NCBI RefSeq assembly: GCF_003534205.1
Contig: NZ_CP011102.1
Span: 1,624,036 to 1,688,035 of the forward strand
Source: Listeria weihenstephanensis
GTDB lineage: Bacteria; Bacillota; Bacilli; Lactobacillales; Listeriaceae
Reading direction: 5' to 3'
Length of the DNA stretch: 64,000 bases
The notes under the pieces were generated by a model, which worked only from the letters and a program-made list of their open reading frames with translations, searched no databases and was not told where the DNA came from. Both the position numbers and the translations under genes were made by a program. This document shows positions 9,434 through 19,112 of this stretch, one piece after another (position 1 is the first letter of the stretch; the number at the start of each line of letters is the position of its first letter).

Positions 9434-9471
9434 AAAAACGCTAAGTCCAGAATTTGGATCTTAGCGTTTTT
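9434..9471 (+). terminator. Terminator after clpX
   Basis: AAAAACGCTAAG pairs with CTTAGCGTTTTT, with a further TCCA/TGGA pairing near the loop, and runs into T-rich sequence. Confidence 0.85.
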
Positions 9472-9578
9472 CTTTTTGTAAATGGGGTAAATAGTATGTA
9501 AGTTAAACCAAATTTATTAGAAATAGATTAGAATTGCTACTAATCAGTATATTTTGCTGTTTTTTCTAAAGCTTTTCG

Positions 9579-9587
9579 TGCTATACT
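9579..9587 (+). promoter_or_regulatory. Extended -10 promoter of first signal peptidase gene
   Basis: TG-C-TATACT forms an extended -10. The -35 is poor (T-rich), which an extended -10 can compensate for. Confidence 0.5.
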
Positions 9588-9629
9588 CAATTAGTATTTA
9601 GTAGTAATTGTAGAGAGGAACTAGAGGAT

Positions 9630-10229
9630 ATGGATAGTGAGACTAATGAGACTAAAAAAACTGGTCGTGGCAAGGGTAAGGCGATATGGGGATGGGTGCA
9701 AGTAATCCTGGTCGCTGTTATTCTTTCTATGGGACTTCGCTATTTTGTGATTTCACCGGTTACAGTATTTGGAGATTCAATGTACCCAACACTCCGTGAT
9801 GGAGAGCACTTATTTATTAATAAAGTAACAGGTCCAAATCGATTTGACATTATTGTATTCCCTGCACCAGATGAAAAAGATACCGAATATATTAAACGCG
9901 TTATCGGTTTGCCAGGTGATACAGTAGAGTATAAGCAAGATCAACTGTATATCAATGGTAAAAAATATGATGAACCGTATTTGGATGAAGAAAAGAAAGA
10001 CTTAACTAATGGATACTTAACGACACTAAATGATGGCGCACAAGGTAATCCTAACTTCTCCTTAGCAACGATTCCAGCGTGCGGAGGGGCAACAAAGGTT
10101 CCTGAAGGCAAATTATTTGTTTTAGGTGATAATCGTCCAATTAGTAAAGATAGCCGTTATATAGGCTTTATAGACGAGGATAAGGTACTTGGAAAAGTTA
10201 TTTCGTTCGGAAAATCGCTACAAAAATAA
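9630..10229 (+). CDS. sipX: Type I signal peptidase, SipX-like
   Basis: A protein of 199 aa with one N-terminal membrane helix (about residues 19-41) after a basic tail. It has the catalytic serine in G-D-S-M-Y-P-T-L, the catalytic lysine in Y-I-K-R-V-I-G-L-P-G-D, and the later box F-V-L-G-D-N-R-P-I-S-K-D-S-R. It removes signal peptides from secreted proteins on the outer face of the membrane. It is the first of two tandem sip genes; Listeria monocytogenes has three (sipX-sipY-sipZ). A terminator separates it from the second. The assignment to X rather than Y rests on position. Confidence 0.85.
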   Translation: MDSETNETKKTGRGKGKAIWGWVQVILVAVILSMGLRYFVISPVTVFGDSMYPTLRDGEHLFINKVTGPNRFDIIVFPAPDEKDTEYIKRVIGLPGDTVEYKQDQLYINGKKYDEPYLDEEKKDLTNGYLTTLNDGAQGNPNFSLATIPACGGATKVPEGKLFVLGDNRPISKDSRYIGFIDEDKVLGKVISFGKSLQK

Positions 10230-10267
10230 GGACGCAATTGTTTCTTTAATAGTGTGATTTTATCAGG

Positions 10268-10295
10268 AAGCTTGTACAATATGTGCAAGCTTTTT
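10268..10295 (+). terminator. Terminator between the two sip genes
   Basis: The 10-bp stem AAGCTTGTAC/GTGCAAGCTT with one G-U pair and a 5-nt loop is followed by a T-run. Confidence 0.8.
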
Positions 10296-10381
10296 GCGTT
10301 GGAGTAGTGTATACTTAAAAATAGCGAAAATGAAAAGCAGAGGGTGATAAGACCAACAAGAGGCTTAAGGGAGATGGTATA

Positions 10382-10921
10382 TTGAATGAAAAAAAATTAA
10401 AATTAGTATGGAGCTGGACTTGGGCTATTGTACTAGGGCTATTTATTACGTTGCTTATCCGGTTTTACTTATTTGTACCAGTCATGGTGGATGGTTCGTC
10501 GATGATGCCCACATTGCATGACGGGGATCGCGTCATTATAAATCGATTTGGCAACGTGGATCGTTTTGACGTGGTTATATTTAAAGATGAAGGCAGGGAA
10601 TACGTGAAGCGCGTTATTGGTTTGCCTGGTGATGAGATAACCTACAAAAATGATGAGCTATACGTTAACGGGAAGAAGCAGAATGAATCATATTTAGATA
10701 CGTATAAAAAGCAGTTGGGGAATGGTTTGCTAACCGATGATTTTAGTACAAAAGATCTCATTCCAAGTGGTGTTGTACCCAAAGGAACTGTTTTTGTATT
10801 AGGAGATAATCGTCGAGCTAGCAAGGATAGCCGTATTATGGGGCCAATTCCAGAGTCAAAAATACTTGGAACAACCCCGATATGTTATTGGCCACTTGAA
10901 CATGCAAAGTTTATTAAATGA
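10382..10921 (+). CDS. sipZ: Type I signal peptidase, SipZ-like
   Basis: A protein of 179 aa starting at TTG 10382, 8 nt after GGGAG. It has a single membrane helix (about 9-30), the serine motif G-S-S-M-M-P-T-L, the lysine motif Y-V-K-R-V-I-G-L-P-G-D and the box V-F-V-L-G-D-N-R-R-A-S-K-D-S-R. It is shorter than its upstream paralogue and lies directly before rbgA, where sipZ sits in Listeria monocytogenes. SipZ is the main secretory signal peptidase in that species. A TATACT -10 (10310-10315) with no good -35 lies upstream. Confidence 0.87.
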   Translation: MNEKKLKLVWSWTWAIVLGLFITLLIRFYLFVPVMVDGSSMMPTLHDGDRVIINRFGNVDRFDVVIFKDEGREYVKRVIGLPGDEITYKNDELYVNGKKQNESYLDTYKKQLGNGLLTDDFSTKDLIPSGVVPKGTVFVLGDNRRASKDSRIMGPIPESKILGTTPICYWPLEHAKFIK

Positions 10922-10932
10922 AGGAGTTAATT

Positions 10933-11826
10933 ATGACAATACAATGGTTTCCGGGTCACATGGCAAAGGCCCGTCGTGAGGTAACAGAGAAATTAAAATT
11001 GGTAGATGTGATATTTGAATTAGTGGATGCGCGTATTCCGTATTCCTCATCTAATCCCATGTTAGAAGAAATTATTCATCAAAAGAGACGGGTGATTATC
11101 TTAAATAAAGCAGATACAGCAGATGAAAAAATAACGCAGGAGTGGATCGATCATTTTGCTGAGCGTGGTTTACCTGCTGTTGCGGTTAATGCTCAAGAAG
11201 GTAAAGGAATGCACAAAATTGAACGCGCCGCAGAGGCACTAATGGCAGAGAAATTTGAACGGCAACGCAGTCGTGGTATGAAACCAAGAGCCATTCGAGC
11301 AATGATTTTAGGCATTCCAAACGTTGGAAAATCGACATTAATTAATCGTTTGGTTAAGAAAAATATCGCTAAAACTGGGAATAAGCCAGGCGTAACGAAA
11401 GCGCAACAATGGATCAAAGTTGGTAAGACATTAGAACTTTTGGACACCCCTGGGATTTTATGGCCAAAGTTTGAAGATCAGCGCGTTGGATATAAATTAG
11501 CACTTACAGGAGCAATCAAAGATGATTTGCTACACATGGAGGATGTTGCAGGATACGGTTTACGTTTTCTAGAAGAATTTTATCCCGAAAAATTACATCA
11601 CTGGCTACAAATTGAAGCTTTACCTGAAGAAACAACAGAAGTTTTAGCGATGATTGCCGAGCGCAGAGGTATATTTGATCGTTATCGTGATCCAGATTAT
11701 TCAAGAGCTGCAGAATTGTTAGTCAGGGAGATGCGGCAGGAAAAAATGGGGCGAGTCTCGTTTGATTTTCCAAGTGATTTGTTAGTGGAGGATGAAGCAG
11801 ATGACGGAAAAGATAGCAATAATTAA
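10933..11826 (+). CDS. rbgA: Ribosome biogenesis GTPase RbgA (YlqF)
   Basis: A protein of 297 aa. ATG 10933 follows AAGGAG by 6 nt; an earlier ATG at 10918 overlaps the sipZ stop and precedes that site. It is a circularly permuted GTPase: N-K-A-D (G4) comes first, then G-I-P-N-V-G-K-S-T (G1) and D-T-P-G (G3). It acts late in 50S subunit assembly. It is probably cotranscribed with sipZ (11-nt gap) and overlaps rnhB by 26 nt. Confidence 0.95.
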   Translation: MTIQWFPGHMAKARREVTEKLKLVDVIFELVDARIPYSSSNPMLEEIIHQKRRVIILNKADTADEKITQEWIDHFAERGLPAVAVNAQEGKGMHKIERAAEALMAEKFERQRSRGMKPRAIRAMILGIPNVGKSTLINRLVKKNIAKTGNKPGVTKAQQWIKVGKTLELLDTPGILWPKFEDQRVGYKLALTGAIKDDLLHMEDVAGYGLRFLEEFYPEKLHHWLQIEALPEETTEVLAMIAERRGIFDRYRDPDYSRAAELLVREMRQEKMGRVSFDFPSDLLVEDEADDGKDSNN

Positions 11827-12577
11827 AGAAAAGTTGCAACATATTGAGTCTGAAAATGATCCTTTTTTCCAAGCTTGTTTATTAGATGAACGCAAAGGTG
11901 TTGCAAAATTAATTGCATCTTTTCGCAGAGAACAGGCGAAAAAAGAGATGCTATATGAGCAATTAAAAACAATGAAACAGTACGAAAATGAAGCTAGAGT
12001 AAACGGTTTTAAAGTGATTGCCGGTATTGATGAAGTCGGTCGTGGGCCGCTTGCTGGGCCGGTAGTCGCTGCAGCCGTGGTGTTGCCAGAGAATTTTAAT
12101 ATAATTGGTGTTAATGATTCGAAACAGCTAAATGAGGCGAATCGGGACCGGTTATTTGATGCGATTATGGCGGAAGCGATTGCGGTCGGAATCGGGATTA
12201 AATCGCATGAAGTAATTGATGATGTTAACATTTATGAGGCGACAAAATTGGCTATGGCAGAGGCTATCGATGCGCTTCCGGTGACACCAGATTTTTGTTT
12301 AATCGATGCCATGCCCTTAAAGCATTGTGAAAACGAACTTTCCTTGATAAGAGGCGATAGTAAGAGCGTGTCGATTGCGGCGGCCTCTATCATTGCAAAA
12401 GTGACACGTGATCGCATGATGGTAGATTTTGATGCTGCTTTCCCAGGTTATGGATTTGCTAAAAATATGGGTTATGGCACCAAAATTCATCTTGAAGGCT
12501 TAGAAAAACAGGGCGTTTGTCCTATTCACCGACTCACTTTTGCCCCAGTTAAAAATATTTTTTTAGCAACTAAATAG
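11801..12577 (+). CDS. rnhB: Ribonuclease HII
   Basis: A protein of 258 aa from ATG 11801, 9 nt after GGAGG; the in-frame ATG at 11792 directly abuts that site. It removes ribonucleotides and RNA from RNA/DNA hybrids. Motifs: [13 protein letters not shown] near residue 70, with the catalytic Asp-Glu pair, then D-S-K-Q-L and [12 protein letters not shown]. The roughly 65-residue N-terminal extension is usual in Firmicutes. It lies inside the end of rbgA, showing tight operon packing. Confidence 0.95.
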   Translation: MTEKIAIIKEKLQHIESENDPFFQACLLDERKGVAKLIASFRREQAKKEMLYEQLKTMKQYENEARVNGFKVIAGIDEVGRGPLAGPVVAAAVVLPENFNIIGVNDSKQLNEANRDRLFDAIMAEAIAVGIGIKSHEVIDDVNIYEATKLAMAEAIDALPVTPDFCLIDAMPLKHCENELSLIRGDSKSVSIAAASIIAKVTRDRMMVDFDAAFPGYGFAKNMGYGTKIHLEGLEKQGVCPIHRLTFAPVKNIFLATK

Positions 12578-12588
12578 TAGTTGAAAAA

Positions 12589-12668
12589 GCAGTAGTAGCC
12601 TATGAATTTTCCTTTTCCCAAGAAGAAAAGTCAATTTTCATATGTAGTACGGCTTTTTTTGTTTTTTT
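12589..12668 (+). terminator. Terminator after rnhB
   Basis: A long imperfect hairpin (GC...TATGAA arm near 12589-12606 with TTCATA...GC near 12637-12652) is followed by two seven-T runs. Confidence 0.6.
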
Positions 12669-12732
12669 GATACAATTTACAAAAAGGAGATGGAGGGGTA
12701 CGATAAGTTAAAAATAAAGGAGATAACAGCAT

Positions 12733-13599
12733 ATGAAAAACTGGTTATTGCACATGAAATATTGCCCTTCCCTATCAGTAAAACAGTTGGGAAAACTGTG
12801 GCGTGAAATCGAAAAAGATAGGTTGAAACGATTATCTGCTCATGATATAGCGGCTTTTTTAGAAATGAAAACGGATCAACATGAACGCTTTCAAAGAGAA
12901 TTTGCGCTCTTTGATTTGGCCACTGTAATCAAAGAACTAGAACAACATCAAATTGGACTTCTTTCTATTGAAGATACTTGCTATCCTTCGTTATTACGCG
13001 AGATATATGATCCGCCGTTACTGCTGTTTACGAAAGGAGATCTAGATTTATTAGCATATGAAATGCTTGCGGTAGTAGGAACACGTAAAATGAATGAACA
13101 TGGAAAAGAAATAATTTCAAAATTAGTTGGTCCGTTATGTCAGAACGCTTTTGTCATCGTGAGCGGTTTAGCATTAGGCGTTGACGCACAAGCTCACAAG
13201 GAAGCAATTCGAACTGGTGGTAGAACAATAGCTGTTATTGGGAGTGGATTCCTTCAATTTTACCCACTCGAGAATACAGCGCTTTTCGCAAATATTGCAG
13301 CAAACGGCTTAATTCTTAGTGAATATGCACCACATATAACGGCAAGAAAATGGCACTTTCCCGAGAGAAATCGTATTATTAGTGGACTTTCTGTTGGGAC
13401 ATTAATTATTCAAGCGGAGAAAAGAAGTGGCTCGCTGATTACAGCAGATGCTGCACTTAATCAAAATCGTGAAGTTTTTGCTGTACCAGGAAATATTTTT
13501 GAACCTGTGTCTATGGGAACAAATAATCTTATTCAACAAGGAGCAAAATTGGTAACAGAAGTAACGGATATAATGGAAGAACTGCGTCAATATGGATAA
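12733..13599 (+). CDS. dprA: DNA processing protein DprA (Smf)
   Basis: A protein of 288 aa. It has the Rossmann-like DprA core: V-V-G-T-R near residue 115, S-G-L-A-L-G-V-D-A-Q-A-H, V-I-G-S-G, P-E-R-N-R-I-I-S-G-L-S, E-K-R-S-G-S-L-I-T-A and V-P-G-N-I. It binds incoming single-stranded DNA and loads RecA during transformation. The frame is intact. GGAG lies 10 nt before ATG. There is no clear terminator after it, but topA has its own promoter. Confidence 0.95.
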   Translation: MKNWLLHMKYCPSLSVKQLGKLWREIEKDRLKRLSAHDIAAFLEMKTDQHERFQREFALFDLATVIKELEQHQIGLLSIEDTCYPSLLREIYDPPLLLFTKGDLDLLAYEMLAVVGTRKMNEHGKEIISKLVGPLCQNAFVIVSGLALGVDAQAHKEAIRTGGRTIAVIGSGFLQFYPLENTALFANIAANGLILSEYAPHITARKWHFPERNRIISGLSVGTLIIQAEKRSGSLITADAALNQNREVFAVPGNIFEPVSMGTNNLIQQGAKLVTEVTDIMEELRQYG

Positions 13600-13711
13600 A
13601 ATTCTGTTTTTTAAGTGATTAGACTTGCATTTCTCCCGTATTTGAGATAAGTTGGCTAAAGAATCAACATTATTCCAAAGATATAAAAAAACAAGTTGGA
13701 ATAAAAATGGA

Positions 13712-13740
13712 TTGACAAATAGCACAACTAAGGATAACAT
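13712..13740 (+). promoter_or_regulatory. topA promoter
   Basis: TTGACA (13712-13717), a 17-bp spacer and TAACAT (13735-13740). Just upstream is a perfect 9-bp inverted repeat TTATTCCAA/TTGGAATAA (13670-13678, 13696-13704). The 278-bp dprA-topA gap holds nothing else clear. The leader from about 13748 to 13877 is unexplained and is open in the topA frame from 13806. Confidence 0.75.
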
Positions 13741-13877
13741 TTACTACTGATTACATGTTCTATTTTTGTAATTGGAGTTGGAGACTATTTAAAATCGGAA
13801 GCTGAATGTCGGAAAAGAAATGTTCTGACGCGCTCCGCTGTCTTAAATGCGTATCCCAAATGAGGGAGGAATTAACA

Positions 13878-15956
13878 ATGGCTGATTATTTAGTAATAGT
13901 AGAGTCACCAGCAAAAGCAAAGACAATCGAGAAATATCTAGGTAAGAAATACAAAGTGAAAGCATCGATGGGACATATTCGTGATTTACCGAAGAGTCAA
14001 ATGGGTGTCGATACAGAAAACAATTATGAACCGCGCTACATTACGATTCGTGGTAAAGGTCCTGTCTTAAAGGAACTTAAACAAGCGGCAAAAAAAGCGA
14101 AAAAAGTTTATCTCGCAGCCGATCCAGATCGCGAGGGTGAAGCAATTGCTTGGCACCTTGCGAATAGCCTTGGACTCGACCAAACAGAAGAACTACGTGT
14201 TGTCTTTAATGAAATCACCAAGGATGCTGTAAAAGAATCCTTCAAACATCCGCGGAAAATTGATATGGACTTAGTAGATGCGCAACAAGCCCGTCGTATA
14301 TTAGATCGTCTTGTTGGGTATAATATTAGTCCTATTCTATGGAAGAAAGTTAAAAAAGGACTAAGCGCAGGCAGAGTTCAATCCGTTGCTTTAAAGCTAG
14401 TCATTGATCGTGAAAATGAAATTAAAGCCTTTATACCAGAAGAATATTGGACAATTGATGGCAATTTTAAAAAAGGCAAGAAAGAATTCCAAGCCAATTT
14501 TTATGGTGTGAATGGCAAGAAGAAAAAATTATCGAATGTGGATGATGTCAAAGAAGTGATGTCAACCATTAAAGGCAAAGAATTCGAAGTTATCGATGTT
14601 GTGAAAAAGGAACGACTACGAAATCCAGCTGCTCCCTTTACAACTTCATCCTTACAACAAGAAGCTGCTCGTAAACTGAATTTCCGTACACGTAAAACGA
14701 TGATGTTGGCGCAACAATTGTATGAAGGTATTGCTTTAGGCCGACAAGGAACTGTAGGTTTAATAACGTATATGCGTACAGATTCCACGCGTATTTCTGA
14801 TACTGCAGTACAGGAAGCTTCTAATTTTATTACCGAAACTTATGGTAAAGAGTTTGGCAGAACACAAAAACGAAATGATAAAAAAGCAAAAGGCTCTCAA
14901 GATGCCCATGAAGCTGTACGTCCTACAAGTGCCATGAGAACGCCTCAAGAAGTGAAGGAATACCTTGGACGTGATCAACTAAGGTTATACCGTTTGATCT
15001 GGGAAAGGTTTATAGCGAGCCAAATGGCACCAGCTGTTTTAGATACAATGCGTGTCGATCTAGATAACAATGGCGTGATGTTCCGAGCAAATGGTTCAAA
15101 GATTAAATTTGCCGGATTTATGAAAGTTTACGTTGAAAGTAATGATGATAATAAAGAAGAGAAAGAAAATATTTTACCAGATTTGAAAAAAGGCGATAAA
15201 GTGGAATCACAATCACTCGAACAGCGCCAACATTTCACACAGCCACCACCACGTTTCACGGAGGCTCGTTTAGTTAAAACGCTAGAAGAAGTAGGCATCG
15301 GAAGACCTTCTACGTATTCACCTACTTTGGATACGATTCAGCGTCGTAACTATGTTTCTTTAGATAATAAGCGTTTCATACCAACAGAGCTCGGTGAAAT
15401 TGTCCATGAATTGATTCGTGATTATTTCCCAGAAATATTAGATGTGAAGTTTACAGCTAATATGGAAGCAGAATTGGATGAAGTAGAACATGGTGATATG
15501 CAGTGGGTTCAGGTTATTGACCAATTCTATCAGGGTTTTGAGAAGAATGTAGAACGCGCAGACAAAGAAATGGAAAAAATTGAAATTAAAGATGAGCCTG
15601 CGGGTATTGATTGTGATCTTTGTGGTGCGCCAATGGTCTTTAAAATGGGCAAATACGGTAAATTCTTAGCATGTAGTCGATTCCCAGATTGTCGTAATAC
15701 AAAACCAATCGTCAAAGAAATTGGGGTTACTTGTCCGAAATGTAATGAAGGGCAGGTCATCGAACGTAAGAGTAAGAAAAAACGTATTTTCTACGGTTGT
15801 GATCGTTACCCTGCATGTGATTATGTGTCATGGGATAAACCAATTGCTCGTCCTTGTCCGAAATGTAATGAGAAGGCCCTTGTTGAGAAAAAACTCAAAA
15901 AAGGTGTTCAGATTCAATGTACAAACTGTGATTACAAGGAACAGCCACAACAATAG
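13878..15956 (+). CDS. topA: DNA topoisomerase I
   Basis: A protein of 692 aa from ATG 13878, 7 nt after GGGAGGA; the 24-codon upstream extension has no ribosome site. It relaxes negative supercoils. The TOPRIM start V-I-V-E-S-P-A-K, the D-P-D-R-E-G-E acidic motif and the active tyrosine in I-T-Y-M-R-T-D-S are present. Three C-terminal four-cysteine zinc ribbons begin at C-D-L-C, C-P-K-C and C-P-K-C (about residues 575-690). The length equals that of Listeria TopA. Confidence 0.97.
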   Translation: MADYLVIVESPAKAKTIEKYLGKKYKVKASMGHIRDLPKSQMGVDTENNYEPRYITIRGKGPVLKELKQAAKKAKKVYLAADPDREGEAIAWHLANSLGLDQTEELRVVFNEITKDAVKESFKHPRKIDMDLVDAQQARRILDRLVGYNISPILWKKVKKGLSAGRVQSVALKLVIDRENEIKAFIPEEYWTIDGNFKKGKKEFQANFYGVNGKKKKLSNVDDVKEVMSTIKGKEFEVIDVVKKERLRNPAAPFTTSSLQQEAARKLNFRTRKTMMLAQQLYEGIALGRQGTVGLITYMRTDSTRISDTAVQEASNFITETYGKEFGRTQKRNDKKAKGSQDAHEAVRPTSAMRTPQEVKEYLGRDQLRLYRLIWERFIASQMAPAVLDTMRVDLDNNGVMFRANGSKIKFAGFMKVYVESNDDNKEEKENILPDLKKGDKVESQSLEQRQHFTQPPPRFTEARLVKTLEEVGIGRPSTYSPTLDTIQRRNYVSLDNKRFIPTELGEIVHELIRDYFPEILDVKFTANMEAELDEVEHGDMQWVQVIDQFYQGFEKNVERADKEMEKIEIKDEPAGIDCDLCGAPMVFKMGKYGKFLACSRFPDCRNTKPIVKEIGVTCPKCNEGQVIERKSKKKRIFYGCDRYPACDYVSWDKPIARPCPKCNEKALVEKKLKKGVQIQCTNCDYKEQPQQ

Positions 15957-15988
15957 AAACAAAAAATTATAAATAGATAGAGTCAATG

Positions 15989-16058
15989 GAGGCTGGGCTA
16001 TACTTTTTTTCCGAATGTGCGTATTTTTCGCCTATTTGGTTGGGTATGTCCCAGACTC
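15989..16058. repeat. Palindromic intergenic repeat element, about 70 bp
   Basis: The 15-bp end GAGGCTGGGCTATAC (15989-16003) is matched in inverted orientation by GTATGTCCCAGACTC (16044-16058) with three mismatches, around a T-rich centre. GAGGCTGGGAC-type palindromes ending in GTCCCAG are a known class of dispersed intergenic repeat in low-GC Firmicutes. Only one copy is seen here. It sits between topA and trmFO, just before the trmFO Shine-Dalgarno. Confidence 0.55.
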
Positions 16059-16081
16059 TATTGTTCTGCTGGGAGGATAAT

Positions 16082-17386
16082 ATGGAGAAAAAAGTAAATG
16101 TAATTGGAGCAGGACTTGCAGGTAGTGAGGCGGCATGGCAACTAGCAAAACGTGGAATTAAGGTAGATTTATATGAAATGCGTCCTGTAAAGCAAACGCC
16201 AGCACATCATACAGATAAATTTGCAGAATTGGTTTGTAGTAATTCGCTAAGAGCCAATACAATGACAAATGCTGTCGGGGTTATTAAAGAAGAGATGCGT
16301 TTACTGGATTCCATTATTATCGAGGCGGCGGATCAAGCTTCGGTTCCTGCGGGTGGGGCATTAGCAGTTGATCGTCATGAGTTTTCAAGCTATGTGACAG
16401 AAAAAGTGAAGGAACATCCAAATGTAACGGTTCATCATGAAGAAATTACGGAAATACCTGAAGGGCCAACAATTATTGCTACGGGCCCCTTGACTAGTGA
16501 AGCTTTAGCTAATAAAATAAAAGAGTTAACTGGTGAAGAATACTTGTATTTTTATGATGCTGCAGCACCGATTATTGAGCAAGATAGTATTGATATGGAC
16601 AAGGTATATTTGAAATCTCGCTATGATAAAGGAGAAGCGGCCTATCTTAATTGCCCGATGACGGAAGATGAATTTTATGCTTTTCACGAGGCGCTTGTGA
16701 CTGCTGAAACGGCAGAGCTTAAAGAATTCGAAAAAGAAATTTTCTTTGAGGGATGTATGCCGATTGAAGTTATGGCGAAACGCGGTTTTAAAACGATGCT
16801 ATTCGGACCTATGAAACCAGTAGGCTTAGAAGATCCTAAAACTGGTAAACGTCCGTATGCTGTCTTGCAATTACGCCAAGATGATGCGGCTGGAACGCTC
16901 TATAATATGGTTGGGTTTCAAACACACTTAAAATGGGGCGATCAAAAGCGTGTGTTCCAAATGATCCCAGGTCTTGAAAACGCTGAAATTGTACGTTATG
17001 GCGTGATGCATCGTAATACATTTATTAATTCGCCAAAAGTGCTCCTGCCAACCTATCAGTTAAAAGCACGTCCTGATTTATTCTTCGCTGGTCAAATGAC
17101 AGGGGTAGAAGGTTATGTTGAGTCAGCGGCAAGTGGTCTAACTGCAGGGATAAATGCAGCACGTTTCGTTCTTGAGCAAGATTTGGTCGTGTTTCCTCCA
17201 GAAACAGCGATTGGAAGCATGGCATATTACATTACGAACACGAATACAAAAACATTCCAACCGATGAATGTTAATTTTGGACTGTTTCCAGATTTGCCTA
17301 CGAAAATTCGTGCTAAACAAGAAAGAAATGAGCAACATGCGAATCGCGCTATCGAGGCAGTGAAGAAAGTTATTCCCAATATTTAA
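16082..17386 (+). CDS. trmFO: Methylenetetrahydrofolate-tRNA (uracil-5-)-methyltransferase TrmFO
   Basis: A protein of 434 aa from ATG 16082, after GGGAGG; the longer frame runs through the palindromic repeat. The FAD-binding [10 protein letters not shown] motif is at the N-terminus, followed by E-L-V-C-S-N-S-L and [12 protein letters not shown] near the C-terminus. It makes T54 in the tRNA T-loop using folate and FAD. The family was formerly called Gid. The topA-trmFO-xerC order is conserved in Bacilli. Confidence 0.96.
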   Translation: MEKKVNVIGAGLAGSEAAWQLAKRGIKVDLYEMRPVKQTPAHHTDKFAELVCSNSLRANTMTNAVGVIKEEMRLLDSIIIEAADQASVPAGGALAVDRHEFSSYVTEKVKEHPNVTVHHEEITEIPEGPTIIATGPLTSEALANKIKELTGEEYLYFYDAAAPIIEQDSIDMDKVYLKSRYDKGEAAYLNCPMTEDEFYAFHEALVTAETAELKEFEKEIFFEGCMPIEVMAKRGFKTMLFGPMKPVGLEDPKTGKRPYAVLQLRQDDAAGTLYNMVGFQTHLKWGDQKRVFQMIPGLENAEIVRYGVMHRNTFINSPKVLLPTYQLKARPDLFFAGQMTGVEGYVESAASGLTAGINAARFVLEQDLVVFPPETAIGSMAYYITNTNTKTFQPMNVNFGLFPDLPTKIRAKQERNEQHANRAIEAVKKVIPNI

Positions 17387-17396
17387 TAAAATAGAT

Positions 17397-17439
17397 GATA
17401 TGGCTTTCTGGTATAATAAAGCCATATCGTCTTGTTTTT
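17397..17439 (+). terminator. Terminator after trmFO
   Basis: A perfect 11-bp stem GATATGGCTTT/AAAGCCATATC (17397-17407, 17418-17428) has a 10-nt loop. A T-rich tail (CTTGTTTTT) follows after two bases. Confidence 0.75.
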
Positions 17440-17583
17440 GGCAGTTAAGGGAAATAATTACTGATATATTATGAACAAACTAAATAATGGGATATTTTAC
17501 AGAAGCGCATACCTATAGGTTCTATCCTTTAATTTACACTTTCTAGGTTCAATTCGAAAGGTTGCGAAAAATGTATAAAATTA

Positions 17584-17612
17584 TTGCAACATCACACCAT
17601 GTGTGATACGAT
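17584..17612 (+). promoter_or_regulatory. xerC-hslVU-codY promoter with palindrome in the spacer
   Basis: TTGCAA (17584-17589), a 17-bp spacer and TACGAT (17607-17612). The perfect palindrome ATCACAC-cat-GTGTGAT (17591-17607) fills the spacer. Bound protein there would block RNA polymerase. It is not a CodY box (AATTTTCWGAAAATT). Confidence 0.7.
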
Positions 17613-17637
17613 GGACTTGTTTGAGAGGTGTATAAAT

Positions 17638-18543
17638 GTGACGACAGGGCGAAATTGGGAGCAGGAATTTAGCGATTACTTAAGCACTGAGCGCAATTAT
17701 TCAGAACATACCAATATTAATTATCTTCATGACATTCATGAATTTTCTCTTTTCATGGTGGAAGAAGCTATTAAAAACTTTACAGATGTGAAATATATGG
17801 ACGTTAGGCTTTATCTCACGCGCCTACGCAAACAGGAATTTGCTCGCACAACAGTCGCTAGGAAAATTTCAAGTTTGCGCAGTTTCTATGCCTTTTTATT
17901 GCGAGAAAAAGTTATAGATGAGAATCCCTTTGCATCGGTAACACATGCGAAGAAGCAATTACGCTTGCCAAAGTTTTTTTATTCGCAAGAGATGGAAGCA
18001 TTATTTGATGTAGTTTATCAGAATAATGAGCCGCTTACATTGCGAGATCGAGCTTTGCTTGAGTTATTATACGCTACTGGAATTCGTGTGAGTGAATGTG
18101 CTGGAATTCTATTGCCTGACATTGATCAAACCTATCAAGCCATTTTAATTAGGGGAAAAGGAAACAAGGAGAGGTACGTTCCGTTCGGTGCGTTTGCGCT
18201 AGACGCTGTGAATGATTATACAAAAGATAGTAGAGAGATTCTGATGTCTCATTTTGGTAAGGATCATCAATCGCTACTTATTAATCATTATGGTGATCCA
18301 TTGACGGCGAGAGGAATTCGTTATTGTTTAAGTAGAGTGATTGAAAAAGCGGCATTAACGAGAAAAATTCACCCGCACATGTTGCGTCACACTTTTGCGA
18401 CGGACTTGCTTAATAATGGTGCCGATATGCGAACGGTGCAAGAACTTTTGGGACATGCCAGCCTTTCTTCAACGCAAATTTATACACATGTTACGAAAGA
18501 ACATTTGAAGGAAACTTACATGAAGCATCATCCCCGAGCTTAG
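17638..18543 (+). CDS. xerC: Tyrosine recombinase XerC (CodV)
   Basis: A protein of 301 aa from GTG 17638, 7 nt after GAGAGGTG. The longer frame starts inside the promoter and is rejected. It has an N-terminal SAM-like core-binding domain and a C-terminal catalytic domain. The conserved residues are seen in [29 protein letters not shown] and the active tyrosine in Q-I-Y-T-H-V. It resolves chromosome dimers at dif. It is the first gene of the codV-clpQ-clpY-codY operon. Confidence 0.94.
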   Translation: MTTGRNWEQEFSDYLSTERNYSEHTNINYLHDIHEFSLFMVEEAIKNFTDVKYMDVRLYLTRLRKQEFARTTVARKISSLRSFYAFLLREKVIDENPFASVTHAKKQLRLPKFFYSQEMEALFDVVYQNNEPLTLRDRALLELLYATGIRVSECAGILLPDIDQTYQAILIRGKGNKERYVPFGAFALDAVNDYTKDSREILMSHFGKDHQSLLINHYGDPLTARGIRYCLSRVIEKAALTRKIHPHMLRHTFATDLLNNGADMRTVQELLGHASLSSTQIYTHVTKEHLKETYMKHHPRA

Positions 18544-18570
18544 TATATTAGAAACGGAGGCGTATTGACT

Positions 18571-19098
18571 TTGACAACTATATTTGCAATTCGTCATAAT
18601 GGCCACTCTGCTATGGCAGGAGACGGTCAGGTGACTCTCGGAAATTCAGTCGTGATGAAACATACAGCCAAGAAAGTAAGACGTCTTTTTCATGATAAAG
18701 TCGTGGCAGGCTTTGCGGGTTCTGTTGCCGACGCATTTACACTTTTCGAGAAATTTGAGGGTAAATTAAATGAATATAATGGGAACTTAGAACGTGCGGC
18801 GGTCGAGCTTGCTAAGCAATGGCGCAGTGACAACGTGTTGCGTAAATTAGAAGCCATGCTTATTGTGATGAATGACGAGAAATTACTCTTGGTTTCAGGT
18901 ACAGGAGAAGTGATCGAACCAGATGATGGTATTTTAGCAATAGGATCTGGTGGGAATTATGCGTTAGCAGCAGGTCGTGCGATGGTGCGATTTAATGGCA
19001 ATCAGTTCGAGGCAAAAGACATCGCTCGGAATGCACTTGATATTGCATCGGAAATCTGTGTGTTCACGAACGATAACATTATTGTAGAAGAAGTGTAG
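18571..19098 (+). CDS. hslV: ATP-dependent protease subunit HslV (ClpQ)
   Basis: A protein of 175 aa. TTG 18571 lies 10 nt after GGAGG and gives M-T-T-I-F-A, which places a threonine second, as in Escherichia coli HslV where Thr is the nucleophile after Met removal. TTG 18565 (4 nt spacing) would add two residues. G-D-G-Q-V-T and [11 protein letters not shown] are conserved. It forms the proteolytic dodecamer capped by HslU. Bacillus subtilis ClpQ uses an N-terminal serine and has a longer leader, so the N-terminus here merits care. Confidence 0.93.
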   Translation: MTTIFAIRHNGHSAMAGDGQVTLGNSVVMKHTAKKVRRLFHDKVVAGFAGSVADAFTLFEKFEGKLNEYNGNLERAAVELAKQWRSDNVLRKLEAMLIVMNDEKLLLVSGTGEVIEPDDGILAIGSGGNYALAAGRAMVRFNGNQFEAKDIARNALDIASEICVFTNDNIIVEEV

Positions 19099-19112
19099 AG
19101 GAGGGACTCAAT

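Noticed and set aside
17440-17583. CodY box search upstream of the xerC-codY operon
   Set aside because: No sequence close to AATTTTCWGAAAATT was found; only AT-rich DNA and a short ACCTATAGGT palindrome.
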